Source: Amoebidium appalachense (Eukaryota; Ichthyosporea). From it: a DNA stretch of 64,000 nt. Of the stretch, positions 24,728 to 37,428 are shown one piece after another. The DNA is taken from positions 2,108,001-2,172,000 of the forward strand of contig CAVNZM010000003.1 of assembly GCA_963693365.1 (NCBI GenBank), in the 5' to 3' direction. How positions within the stretch are numbered: position 1 is the first letter of the stretch; every line of letters starts with the position of its first letter. Under the pieces are notes generated by a model. That model ran no database searches. It was given only the letters and a program-made list of their open reading frames with translations, and had not been told where the DNA came from. A program made the translations under genes and the position numbers.

Positions 24728-26882
24728 CCGTCTCGCCCAGGCTGCCAGGGTGTGAAAAGATTTTTCCCCTCCCCCAACTGGTTCGCAACACCGCCCCTAC
24801 GTAGGTGGGGCTTCGACCGGCCTAACTGAGCAAGTTTTACGTATTTCTCTTGCTACAGCAGTTGTTTAAATGTTTAAAACCAGGTATAGTGTCATGCCTT
24901 TTTGCGCATATTTGTAGCTTGCATCGGATCAAATGATGCATACCGATTTGCCCCATATGTGCCGCTTGAGCCTCAAGCCTATATCAACAGAGTTCGAACT
25001 TCATTGTGGTAAACCTTTCCAATATACACGGTGGTTTAATTTCGGAAACTCGGATATTTATATCAGCACTCTCTGCATATGCATATACCACTGATAAAAA
25101 TAGCACATGCTTACAAGCAGCGTTAACAATATGTACGCCAGACGTGTTCATAATGACCGTTCATTGACCATCGCAGACATCTGTCCTCTTCACTTTCTGA
25201 CTGTCTGAGGCTTTTAGAATAGGTCTTTATAAAACAATAAAAAAATTAGTTATATGGCTTTCGGTGCGAATCGATCGCCAATGCCATGCTCCAAGATCAT
25301 GGTCCTGAAACTGAGCACTGATCACGCTCTGGCTCAGGGCCGCCATCCGTAAGCGTGTAGCGGGCCGGGGTCCGGCAGCCTGCAGGCTAGCCAAGCCGTG
25401 ACTTCTAATGTGCCCTATTCTAATACTGAAGAAAGACAATAATAAAACTTTTGCAAATCCATTTTAAGCGTCCCGCATGGATTGTTACTTGTAGATCTTA
25501 CATAGCATTTTTAGTAGGGGGCTTCAAGCCAATCAATACATACTATTGCTTGCATTCCGCAAGATTTATCATGTGCTTGCAAACCGTTGTGTATCGCTAT
25601 ATCATTGTAAAAATTAGAGCTTAAACATCTGTTTTACAACTCAGCACTTCCAATATAATGATAGATTTATTTTATGTAGTATTCTCTTTTGAAATCAAAT
25701 ACTCCTCACCAAGTAATTCATAGAACTCTTAGAGACCGGTTGCGCCGCATGCGCACTCTCGGTGCAAATTTGCCTCGCTCCGTTTAGGAAGCCTGGATGG
25801 CTAGTGGATGGCCGCGGCCGCAGGATGGTATCCTCAGGAATATGGCATTATTTCAATAATAGAGGCTAAAGTAAAGACTATCTTGATATTCAATCCTTAT
25901 AAATCATGAATAAACATTGTAAAGGCCTGAAAAGTAATAATAAATAGCCACGTACTTTGACGAGAGTCTCTCGGACACAGTATGTGTATTTTCCTGTGGT
26001 TTGATTAGCAATCTATTTGGCATTTCCAATTGGTTTACGCAGAGGCGGGTAAATGATATCGGGCATTCCTTCATTCCTTGTAAAGCCTGTAATTCCGTTT
26101 GGGTTATTGTACATAGATTCGTTTATTCGTAATGTGGTGTGGTGTAAAAACGCAAAGATGATTATGGCTTGGCGGTGTAATCGGTTTCTGGTGTCTCCTG
26201 CTCGTATGTGTAATATGTGTGGGGGGCGGTCTACTCGCGGATGCATACCTATCAATAAGTGTAACCTGTTAGCTAACGTACTGTAGGGCTACCTTTCGCG
26301 TATGGTTATTGCGGAAAAAAGGTTAGCACGTTTTAGCTAAAAGATCGGTAAAATCGATAATATATATATGCGCATGCAATTCGTAATAGAATCGGAGGTT
26401 ATTGGCGGTTCTATTCTCTTTTCTCCCTCTCTTCCTCAATATATCCGTTTTAAATTAACTATCCTAGATCACCTTATTAATGCTGCACAGTATGATATTG
26501 TGATACGGTTCCTCAACTTTCTTTCGGAGCTACCGATGCTAGCCTCTGCTTACCCATAATATGTACAAGTAGGGGTGTCGTATACTACGATGGCATTGGC
26601 GCTAATTGTTGCCTAGCATGTACATATGTCACTAGCTGCATTTGATTGGCTGCGCTGGAAAACGCCGTAGGCCGTCGAGTGTGGCTGGGCCCCCGGCACT
26701 GGCAGTGTCCACGCAATAAAAAGTGTGTAAACCCCCGCGTTATTGTCATAAACATTTTTGACACCCATCTATATATCCAGTTTTGTTGTCAACTGTAACT
26801 AAAGCAAGATCAGCTTTTAGTATACATTGAAAGATGATGAAATTCTATGAAATATTTATAACGTACCTATATTTGTCTTCTT

Positions 26883-26923
<41 letters not shown>

Positions 26924-27900
26924 CTGCATCATGACAATGCCTTCACATGTGATCGATCATCGATCACGGCGCCTTTAAAAATTTGCTTTTGATGGCCTTT
27001 TGATCGATCTCGATCACGCACGCCCCGCCGATTTGCAACAGGCTGGATATACCGTACTGGCCGAGCGCCGGATGCTAGTAGCTGAAGAACGCAAAAAAAA
27101 AAAAAAAAAAAAAAAAGGGAAAAGGTAACGGAAACCTTGTGACAAGACGCTGGGTTAGTTTTTCTTAGAACAAGGGTGATGGTGTTTTGGAGATATATAC
27201 ACTTGAACGTGGCAGACGTAGGTTCCCACATAGAGTTAGAAATAGCCCGCAACCTTGACAGCGCCCATAAAACAGTGACCAAAAGGGCTTAGGCGAACTC
27301 AAGTTTAGCTTTTTGTTGCGGTTTTGATGCCGACCAACTCGTATTATTCCTTCCGGACGAACTTTAGGCGCGTGTGCAGAGCTCAGGCTAGGTTGAAGCA
27401 ATTATTTCTCTGTGAAGACCAACTTGAAGTGGTATATACCCGTGAACTGTCTTATTTTGATCGTACGGGGACCTTTTCTATAGCTTAGAGCTGGTGCACG
27501 TTGGCTAGAGCCTTCAGCGTTTTACGCCGATTGTTAAGGTATTGTCGTCCGGTTCATTGATTGTGACATTTCCAATGCTGTGATTGACTGGCCTGCGAAT
27601 TGCCCCATAAGCACAAACAGAGGTGGGTGTTTGATGTTTTGCAGCATCCTTCCCTTTACCTGCTGACGCGAGCTTTTCCTTGCGTTAATTAGGTGATTAG
27701 GGTTGTGGGGAGGTGTCGGAACATTTCAAGGCTTCATTTATGCCCTTTCACCTTTGTATTTTGAGAGTCCCCCCCCCCCCCCCTCCCCCTCCCCCCCTCC
27801 CCTTTCCTTTCCCACACAAACGCACACACACACACACACACATACATGTACACATTTTCACTGCACCTGAGACTTTTTCGAAGGGGTCTTAGTCAAATCA
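24728..27900. other. Microsatellite-poor AT-rich island
   Basis: Over 3 kb with almost none of the CA/G/C tracts that fill the rest, apart from T-runs (26886-26916), an A-run (27093-27116) and a C-run at 27769. Composition and word use differ from both flanks. It holds one decayed coding remnant (26053-26559), GATC-rich short palindromes (26951-27018) and a possible short exon at 27645. Most likely it is an old transposon-derived segment or a separate intergenic domain. Confidence 0.5.
26053..26559 (+). pseudogene. Decayed reverse-transcriptase C-terminal-like remnant
   Basis: One frame stays open for about 169 codons except for two stops (26284 and near 26338). It contains CNMCGGRSTRG followed by a further Cys, then a leucine-rich segment (LTILDHLINAAQYD, FLNFLSELPML). 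The Cys-x2-Cys plus later Cys, after a WRCNRFLVSPARM stretch, resembles the zinc-knuckle region at the C-terminus of many LINE polymerases. The final His/Cys spacing is not canonical and no RT catalytic motif is visible. This is a guess from shape only. Confidence 0.25.
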
Positions 27901-30681
27901 GCTGTTAACAGTACATCGTAGATGCCCCCAGGAACAAATCTACCATTGTTGCTATCCCCCAACTCCTCTTTCTCCATTTTATGCCCGTTTCCTGCTTGTG
28001 CTCTCCAACTGGCTGTACAGAGCTTGTTTGCCTCGTTATGTTCACACTTCGTTTTTCTTGCTGTGGGCTGAGGGGCGACTCCCTGTCACTCGAATCTCTT
28101 CATCCAGCCCTCTTTATATTGAAGCGGAAGTGACCAACTTTCTGCTTGACTTCTTCCTCTTGTCGTACAAAATTTTACGCAAGTAGGACCCCCACATTTT
28201 TCCTTCTTACGGGATCGTCTATACATGGTTTCCACCTAGCCCATTGGAAGAGGTCCCCCATTTTCTACTTTTAGTCCTTTTCACTTCCATGCTGCCACCC
28301 TTTCAAGTAGTTTGCTGTTGGTTACTGGTTTTCGCCATGTGGCTTGAAACGTATACGTCTGGGCCGGCTACCTCTGTCTCCTCCCCCCCCCCTCCCTGCC
28401 CCCTCCCCCCCCTCTCCGTTGTCCCTAACACCCCACTCACCTCCCCCATCGTCAAACAGACGTGTGAGGAGGGTGAACCTTCTAATTGGGTGGATTAATG
28501 CCTCTATTACGTCGCACGCTTGCCGGTTGCCTTCACTTACATTCTTGCAATTTTACCACATGTTGTGATCGCATGCTTGGGCTTTATCTTTCCACGGGGA
28601 CTTTGCCATACCCGCAAGGAGAGCTGGAGCTTTCATGGAAGCATGTGGTGGTAGTGGTGGTGGTGGTGGTGTAGGGAGGGGAGGGGGGGGGGGTAGCCTG
28701 CCGTGTGTGAATGCACTGCAAGAAAAGGAGACACCACGGTTGACCGGCACTGAGCGATTAGGTGTGGTTTTTTTAGTTTACTGCTTACGTGGCGCCACAT
28801 CCATTTCCCTTTTATGCTTAAGTTTTTTGGCAACACTAGTCGTTTAGGAGAACCAGGGATATGGGAACAAGTGAAGCAATGGCACACACACACACACCAC
28901 TTGCCCAAATCTCGAGTTTCCCACCCCCACTACTGTCGGTCATCTAATTCTCTCCCATTCTCCAGAACTACCCGTTCGACGTTGTGCCATCGCACCACAT
29001 GATCGACGCTCTGCTGCCCTGGACATATCCCGCGGATATGCTTGCCACGGCTCTGTACGCACATCCCGTTTCCAGCAGTCCGAAATTTGGGCGTGATCAC
29101 ATGTCCTCGAGTCCTGTCCGTGTTGCCCACCAGTCCCCGCAGCTGCTGGCTGCCTGGCCGGGGAGCGGTTGCCCCCACGCCCCATCTCCGGGACATGAGG
29201 ATCCCGCCCAGACCCTGCACGCGTCCAGCCCCCCGTCTACTGGCCCCATGGGTTCCTCCCTGAGGGGCTTAGTGCCACAGGTTCCCCCCCCCCCCCAACA
29301 AAAAAAAAAAAAAACTAGCCGAAAAGTCGAAACCCATTCGTTTGTTGAGGCATAGGAACCCTGCTAATGACGGGCTTTGTTCATGTGTCTTCTGCTATAC
29401 GTGTCTATTTGTTTCATTTCACGGTTCACTTTTGGGTTCCATATTTTTTCGACGTTTTTGGTGTCTCTTTCATATTTTAGACACTCTAATGCACCCCCCT
29501 CCCCCCAACACTCTTGTTGCCCCCCCCCCCCCCCACCCACCCACCCACGCGATGGCCTCTGTTTATGATGCATATTCTTTGTGTATGCTTTGCATATTTT
29601 GCATTGTGAAGTTCGTTGTGAATGTGTGCTTCGTACTCTGTACCACTTTCTGACCCCCCCCCCCCCCCAAACACACACACACACACACAACACACACACA
29701 CAGAGCGCATCACTGCAACCGCGCACGGAGGAGGGATCACCCATGGCACGGGCAGCACAGCACTCTTCACTCCCTTTCCAGCAGTCCCTTGGTTCCACCC
29801 ACCAACAACCAGTGCCTGTGTCTCAGCCCCACTACGACAATGGCAACATGGTCCAGTGGAGGCCCGATGACAATTCCCAGCATACCGTTAGCGTTGGTGC
29901 GTGTCTGCCAACACGTGGGCGGGGGTTTGAGGGGAAGGGAGGGGTAATTAATGGAGTAAGAATGGGATGTAATGGGTGTGTGTGTGAGGGGGGGGGGGGG
30001 GGGGGGGGGGGAGGGGGGGAAGACAGTGTGTGTGTGTTTGTGTTTTCGATGGGAAAATAGACGTGGGAGGGTGAGAAGTATTTGATGCAGCACGGGTTCC
30101 ACATGCTGAGGGTCAGGGAGGGTGGCAGGTGATGGGGAGGAGGGGAAGGGGGGGGGGGGGGGGGGGGGGGGGGTGCTGGGAGGGGAGAGGGGGGGGGGAT
30201 GGAGAGGGAGGGGGGGGGGGGGAGGGGGGGGGATGGAGAGGGTGAAGGGAGGGAGAGACAAGAAGAGGCATGGATTGTGGGAACTTTGGTGGAGTATGGT
30301 TGGCTGTGTTGGGGGCAATAAGAAGCTGCTTTGCATGCATATTGTTCTGTGTCTTGGGATCCCAAAAACCATACAAGCACCAGCAGGATAGTTCTTGTTC
30401 TTGTCCACGACGTCGAACCTCGTGCTGTGGGGCAGCTCCGTGTCACACTATCCCCTTATTGTTAGGAGGAGATGTTGGCCATGTGAATAGCAATGCAAGG
30501 CCATGATTCCCAGGCAGTTGATTTGGTGGTGCAGGAACATTCGAGTATATGTACACAACGCACCACACCAGCATTCTAAAAATAGGGTTGCCCAGGGATT
30601 AAAGACGGCCAGCCTCACCAATCAGATGCTGCACGAACCATTCAGCCTTCACAGGTATGTCACGCCCCTCCCTCCCCCCTC

Positions 30682-30712
<31 letters not shown>

Positions 30713-32697
30713 AAAACAAACAAAAAAAAAAAAAACACCAACCAATCAAAGAAAACAACAACAACAACAACAACAATAACAACAACAATAAGGATAATAA
30801 GGAAAAAGCAGGAACCAAAGAAAGAAGGGGAACAAAAACGACAGAAAAAGAGATAAATACACAAACGAAAAAGGCAGGCAAAAAGGACAATTCACAAAAC
30901 AAGAGGAGCCCAGTACCTCTAAAAGTACGCTGAACACACAAAAATACACGTGCAAGCACACAAGCACACATACAGGACATAATCGCCGATGTCTCATGTC
31001 TCCCTTTTCTTTGCATGCTCCAACAAACAACCAGCGGTTATATTAAGGTCTGTATCTGTATTTCACAGCACCACTCAAATTCCACATCTGATTTACGTCA
31101 GATTGTCAGAATGTATGACTGGCTTCACCTACATATGATAATCTCCCCCCTTCCTCCCCTCCCTGCCCTTCTCCATAGGTTAGGGAGCCGGGGAGCTTTG
31201 TAGAAGCCCGGCTTATTGCTCTACGTCTCTGCTTGTTTTCTTTGTTTTTGTCTGCTTGCAGTTTTTGTAGACTCTGTTTTCTTAGATTGCTGCTCCATGA
31301 ACAACCCTGCTCGTCATTGGCCAACACGGGTGGACTCGCCTATTGCTGTTGAAACAAAGTATGGGTTGGGAACCACGCACGAGAGGTCAAAGAGTCGAAA
31401 CCCATGCTTTTGTGGAGGCCTAGGAACCCCCCCGATGATGGGTCTGTTCAAGTGCCTTATGCCTGCACGCTTAAATTGTTTGATTTTGGATTTCCCACTT
31501 TTGTGACGTTTTGTTGTTGCTCTTGGTTGTCTCCTCCATATTTCCAACCCTTTAACACATACATCCCCCCCCCCTCCCCTCCCCCCGGGCGGCCTCCCTC
31601 CTTCTTCCTAGTCATTTCTTGATGAGCATTTACAAGTATCCTAGGGAAATACCGACATCTAATACGATTTTCTAACCCTGCCTTTCCCCCCAGACCAACA
31701 TGGAAACAAGCCACTACCGGCCACATGCGGAAGCCCCGCAGCCGCAACAGTCCCACTCATACATGCAATACCAACGCCACCATCATCCCACCCCGAATTT
31801 CCCCCCTGTCTCATCAACCCAACCCGGAGCCTACCAACCCGTTTTGGACAGATCAAAGATGCCACCCCCGCCTCCACCACAATCACAAAACACTGCGAGT
31901 GGAGAGAGGGGGGAAACGGGGGTTTGGCCAAGACGAAACAGTCTTGGAGGGGCAAATGCCCCATCACAAGCAAGCCGCAAGTGGCTTTCAATGTCTATGG
32001 CATCTGACTATGCGGAACAGACCGTATGGACGCAACCAGCGATAGCAAACGGAAACATGACACCGCCGCAGCAGCACCCCAACGGGAAACCACCGCAGCA
32101 CAGTTACTGGCACCAGCAGCAACAACAACAACCACCGTCACAACAAGCGCATGTGGGGGGGGATGCAGGGGGAGCAGGGGCACGCAGGTGCACCACAGTG
32201 GCAACAAGAACAGGCAGAGTTGCAGGCAAACGTGAACAGTCAGAGCCAGGCACATGCACCGTTACAGAGGCAACAAAGCGAGCAGGGGTACCTGCCTGCA
32301 TACGCCGTCTCGTCTTCTTCCTTGCAGCAAAACTCGGCGGGGGCGGGGGCGGCGGGGCAGTGGCCTGTTCAGAGCCCGAACGTTTCTGTTAGATCTGGCG
32401 ATGCACCCTCTGGTGGGTTGTGTTTCTTTTTTTTTGGTGGTTGTTTTGTACTGTTTGTTCGTTTTCTCTTTTCTTTTCTTTTGCTTTGGGGATGGAGAGG
32501 TGTTCCTCTCTCTTCTTCCAACCACATCTGCACATGCAACAACACAAATGCACACACGCATGTGTATGCACGCACACGAATATGCATGCGCACAATTCAT
32601 GCACGCTCACGTGCACGTGAACACACACACACACATGTGCACGCGTGCACACACGCACACGAAAACGCACACACGCGCACACACACAGTCACACACA

Positions 32698-32772
<75 letters not shown>

Positions 32773-35700
32773 GCCTAAGCACATGCAGTTGCACACCCAC
32801 ATGCAAACATACACAATCCTGCGTGCAGATATGCCCCAGCCAATCCTACCTGCACTATAATATACAAAAACACAGACTTAGACCGAGGAGCAAACACACA
32901 CGAAACACATGTCTGCGTTGTAAAAAATGAGTCAAACCATGTTCTGACAGCAAAGACGCAGGGCCAATTGCGCGTTCACACAGCGGCAGCAGCACGGCCA
33001 CAGGGTTTGTAAACCTGCCAAGCGGTACGAGTGCTGGACATGGCCACTACCCACTACAGGTATGAGAGTGGTTTGGGTCGGGTGGATAAAAGCCGACTGT
33101 TTTGAATTATAGCGTGATTCTATAGCTGTTTAAGTATGGCTTCTGTCTAGGTATGGTTTCTGTGTTGGTGTAGTTGCAGTTTGGGTATGATTCATGTATG
33201 GGCACTATTACTGTTTGTGTGAATAGATGTACGTGGCTACAAAAAAAATGGAGCCTGGTCCAAGCATGTGTCCCCTAAAATTCTGACTTTTGCAGTTAGC
33301 ATGGAACTAACTCCCGTTGTTTCCAACCACCCAGCACGGTGCCGGAGTCCCCACTCAAATGCAATCATCCCCGCGCTACCCATCACAGCCCCAGAGGGCA
33401 CCGGGACCCAATCACCACCAACCACAACCACAACACCTTCAAGACCACGCATCAACGTGGTACGAGTCAGGGGGACCGTACGACACACAGCAACAAGCGC
33501 ACACACAGCAGCAAGCGCACACACAGCAAGAGCAAGCACACACCCAACAACAACAACAACAACAGTACCGCTACCATATTGCCTCGCACTATGAGGAAGA
33601 GTGGTGGGCGGCGCCAAGCCATCCCTCCTCCACGGGGCAACGCGGAGGGGTGCAGGCGCCTGTGGCGGTGGCTGGGGGTGGGGTGCAAGGGTCAGGTCAG
33701 TACGGGGAGCAGACACAACAGGGGATGTATAGGGCTACAACCACCAAGGGACAACCGGCGCAAACGTCCCCGTATGCACAGCCCCAATACGCATTGCAAT
33801 CACACACGCTCCAGCAATACACACAGCAACAACAACAAGAGCAACATGCACAAATCGCCAACAACAACAACAACACACAGGCATTGCCGACAGGTCTCTC
33901 CGTCCCCTCCGCGAACCAAAACCCGGAAGCAACGTCGCAACAGCAACACACCTCCGCGCCGCCGCCGCCGCCGACGCAATACACGGCGGTTCTTTTGGTT
34001 CAACAACCCAACACACAGGTGATGTCGGGGCATCAGATGGTACAACTTGCACCATCAGGGGCACCACAGGTTTTGCCCTTTGCCCCGCCCGGGGCCCAGG
34101 TGATCCAGCTACCAGCGGACCACCCGTTGGCGTTGCAGCTAGCGCAGGTGGCACAACCCAACCAGCCTATGCATATTGTGCCTGTGCAGCATGGTTCGGT
34201 ACCACCAGCGCAAACACAATTATTAACCCCACAGCAACAACAACAACAACACCAAGCACAGCAACAGCAACAGTATGTAGGCGGATATCCTACACAACCA
34301 TCTGCACAATCCCCCGTTCCAAGCTATGCGTATGATCAACAACAAGCTCCATTGTCCGCCAAGAGCCTTGAAAGTTCGCAATCGCAACCACACCAGAACG
34401 CCTACCACACGGCCCCCCCTACAGGCACAACCATGCAACAACAACAGGAGCCACAGGCGGGGGGTTACCCGTACGACACCTATTCGCAAACAAGACCAGG
34501 GCACTGGAGTTACCAAACACAGCAACAACAACAACAACAACAACAATACCAGCAACCTAGCCAACAACACCAACAGGTCCAAGGCGTGAACTCGAGCTCA
34601 GCCGCGGCTGAATTTGAGCGGCGGGGGTCGCTCCATTCTCTCACGCGGCAGGCCTCCAAGTTTTTGGCGTCAGACTATGAGGATTATGAATGGTGCGAAT
34701 CCTCGGACCAGCCGGACGCCAGCCAACAAACACCCCACCCCTACCCCCACCCACAGCAACAAGGATATGCACGGTACGTACCAACACCTGCTGCACAACC
34801 ACCGGCTCCAACCATGCAACAACAGCAACAGTCGCAACAACAACAACAGCCCCCTCCACCACCACCACACCAGCCGCACCCGCCCGTGCCAACGTTAGCA
34901 GTCATGGCCCCGCAGGGAGTTCCTCCTCCTTCCATTCCCACCCAGCAACATCCAGAGGGGTATCGGCTCCAATCCATGACCCCTCCCGCTTCGTTCCAGC
35001 AAATTCCAGCGCTACCAGGCCAATACTCGCCGCGCGAAACCCAGGCACAGCCCGCACGAACACAGCCGTCTCCGGAAATGTACCGCCAAGGCATCCACCC
35101 CCCGCAACACGCGCAGATGCAGTACGTTCAGCAGCAACAACAACAACAACAGCAGCAACAATACCAACAACAGAACGTGCAAACGGTACAACACGTACCC
35201 CGTCCAGGGGTCGTGACTTCGCAGGGGGGCTATCCCTACGCGCAACCACAAGCACAGGCGCCACCACCGCCGCCTCCGTCACAGATGCAACAGCCAAACG
35301 ACCTGCAACAATACTTTAACCCCTATGGCAGGCAGATGCCCCCACACCCACAGGTCACGGTCACCCAGGAAGGCATGCCCCCGAGGTTTGGGGCACAGGC
35401 AAAGTTTATGGCTTCTGATTATGGCACCGATTACGATTGGGCGCCGAACCAAGGTGCGCAGGGGGCTTATGCGGGCGGTGGCGGGGTGTATGGGAAGAAC
35501 ATGGGGCAGCAGGCACCACCACACCATCTCCAACAACAACAACAACTACATCAACACCTGCGGCGTGGTATGGCGTCAGACTACTATGACGATGACGCTT
35601 GGACGAACGGTGAGCGTATAACTGCAACAGATAATATAGAATGCAAACGTAGTTGAAGGCCAAATATCCACACACACAAATACTTGTTTTAATAACGGTG

Positions 35701-37428
35701 TTTGTCCGCACATCCACACACATTTTTGCGCTGTTTGTCCCCCCCCCCCCCCCCCCCCCCCCCCTTCACCCTAACCCATCCCTCCCCTCCCTCTCCCTGC
35801 TTTCACTTTGCAAACACCTATGCAAGTGTGTACATTTTCTTTTGGGTCTATGTCGCTATGATTTGAGGGTGTTGGGGATGGGCAGGGGTTGAGTTCTGAC
35901 TGTCGGGTGGTGCAGGCCCCAAGTATGAGCTGACTGCCAACCGTCAGACCGGCCCTGGCGGGGTAGGTGTCTCCGTAGCACATCTGCTCCCGCGATATTG
36001 CATAACACGATCCACATACCAATGTGGTGCTTACCTTGTGACTGTTGGAATTGGGTCGTGCGGTGCACTCCTGCATCCATGAATTTTTGACCAGCGTGCA
36101 CGTGCGTTAGTTTCTGAATCTTCAACCAAACCACACTGTTACATAATATCTATAAAGTAGCACCATAGCTCCAACAATAGAGATTAAGGAGACTTGGGGA
36201 ATGGTTTGCCGACGCCGCGGTGCAGGGGATCCAACTCATCAGATCGATCAAATGCCAGTCTGTGAGCTGCGGAACTTATCTTTTTCGGGGCTCTTTTTTT
36301 ATTTTGTCACAATTTCCAATCTCCATCCTGAGAGAATGAACGCAGAAACTTGCCCTAAAAAAACAAATCCTACTAATAAAGTGGGGGGTTATTACATAAT
36401 GGATGTTGATGTGTCAGCCCATGGAAAAATCGATTTCTACCCACTCCATATGTGCTTACGCTAAGCGAAAACGGGCAGCTCGAACCAGATTTTTTCACCG
36501 GTAGCCATACATAAATTCTAACTAACAAACCCCCACTTTATAATCAAAATTTCATTTTCTCCCCCGGTTTCTGCGTTCATTCTCTCACAAATGACATGAG
36601 GTTTATATTGAAAGTTGAATTTTCGGACCTCCCGGCCTCGATTGACCGACTGGATCAATTATGGAATTTGGTCGATCTCGATCTGATGCGCACCCCCAAT
36701 TTTAAGCGAAAATCCATCCCCCAAGTCTCCTTAATAAACCAGTGATTTACAAGATGTGTTTATTATTAAAAAAAAAAAAAAAAAAAATAAAAAAAAACGG
36801 GCCGGAAAGCCGGAATTGGTAAAACCAGCCCTAAGCAACATGCTGAAACCAGCCTAAACATTACGATAACACATGCCTAAACCTGATATGGTAAAACCAG
36901 TCGAGACAATGTATGTGCCAACACCAGCCTAATACATGCCTAAGCCTGATATGGTAAAACTAGCCTAGACAATGTATGTTCTAACACCAGCCTAAACATT
37001 ATGATAGTACATGCCTAAACCTGATATGATAAAACCAGCCTAAACATTATTATAATACATGCCTAAACCTGATATGATAAAACCAGCCTAAACCTGATAT
37101 GGTAAAACCAGCCTAGACAACATATGTGCTAACACCAGCCTCTGCAGCGGCTGCTCCAATCAAGCTCGCCCTCCGCCTCAGTGGGTGGGTCGCAGCACTC
37201 GGGTGAACCCGCATCGAGGGTCATATCGCCCTCACTCCATGGTAAGTGTGCGAACTCTCGAATGATCTATCGCTCTTGTTTTTATTGTCTGTTTTTACTG
37301 CCCCCACTCTCTCGTGTTTGGTTCTTGGTCAATCTGTCTGTCTCAAATGATTTTATTTTTTTTTTCTTTCATAAGGCAATGTGGAATCGGTGGATCGTGA
37401 GAACCTTTCCTGTCCTCGATCCATCTGA
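27901..37428 (+). CDS. Multi-span membrane protein with long Gln/Pro-rich tail and ASDY motifs
   Basis: Phase-consistent exons from 28777: 28777-28870, 28966-29280, 29704-29896, 30518-30544, 30626-30654, 31069-31104, 31694-32416, 32951-33059, 33335-35609, 35916-35962, 37148-37241, 37376-37428 (TGA). Upstream, 27901-28182 and 28240-28350 also join in phase and are strongly hydrophobic ([33 protein letters not shown]). A further hydrophobic stretch at 28500-28640 ([18 protein letters not shown]) fits only with a frame shift. The N-part is therefore probably multi-TM, possibly a receptor. The tail of over 1,100 residues is Gln, Pro, Tyr and Ser-rich and probably disordered. Four copies of a motif ASDYx4-5W occur: [11 protein letters not shown] (32005), [12 protein letters not shown] (34666), [11 protein letters not shown] (35407) and [11 protein letters not shown] (35567). 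A G8 run at 32155-32162 breaks the frame; G7 restores it. Function unknown; the tail suggests a condensate-prone or phosphorylated scaffold. Confidence 0.7.
29320..29655 (+). repeat. Dispersed repeat R1, diverged copy
   Basis: Contains the R1 landmarks: GTCGAAACCCATTCGT, a GATGACGGGCT-like segment, then a TTTATGATGCATATTCTTTG unit ending CTTCGTACTCTGTACCA and a C-run. It lies in an intron of the ASDY-protein gene. Confidence 0.65.
31290..31560 (+). repeat. Dispersed repeat R1, diverged copy
   Basis: Shares AACCCTGCTCGTC, GAGAGGTCAAAGAGTCGAAA and CCCCCGATGATGGGTCTG with the R1 copies at 50072 and 51338. Intronic. Confidence 0.65.
33335..35609 (+). CDS. Giant Gln-rich exon of the ASDY protein
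   Basis: A single 758-codon exon between acceptor CCAACCACCCAG and donor GTGAGC. CAA/CAG runs code polyglutamine blocks up to about 9-10 residues, mixed with poly-Pro and YPYA/GGYPY segments. The codon mix (CAA and CAG alternating) suggests it is not simply an expanded CAG microsatellite. It contains three of the four ASDY motifs, two preceded by KF (KFLASDY and KFMASDY). Confidence 0.85.
36183..36735. mobile_element. Foldback (long inverted repeat) element
   Basis: ATTAAGGAGACTTGGGGA at 36183-36200 is matched by its complement at 36717-36735. Inner pairs 36329-36350 / 36567-36587 (20 of 21 bases around GAGAGAATGAACGCAG) and 36371-36392 / 36525-36546 share the same symmetry centre near 36459. 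The two ~275-base arms therefore form one diverged hairpin. No coding capacity is seen. The ends abut TTAA/TA-type sequence, so a DNA-transposon-derived foldback MITE is likely. It sits in the 35963-37147 intron. Confidence 0.75.
36825..37140 (+). repeat. AT-rich minisatellite (CCTGATATGGTAAAACCAGC units)
   Basis: Six to seven imperfect units of about 38-48 bases containing AAACCAGCCTA, ACATGCCTAAACCTGATATG and ACAATGTATGTGCTAACACC modules. The last module ends at CTCTGCAG, which serves as the acceptor of the exon at 37148. Confidence 0.9.

Noticed and set aside
25250-25440. GC-rich hairpin-like stretch considered as a tRNA or other ncRNA
   Set aside because: No complete cloverleaf, A/B boxes or discriminator seen; no tRNA or rRNA gene was recognised anywhere in the window.
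34220-34560. CAA/CAG runs considered as plain trinucleotide microsatellites
   Set aside because: They sit in a 758-codon open exon with mixed CAA/CAG use and intervening conserved motifs, so they are coding polyglutamine.
36825-37140. Regular repeats considered as a CRISPR array
   Set aside because: Units are contiguous and imperfect with no unique spacers; eukaryotic intronic minisatellite.
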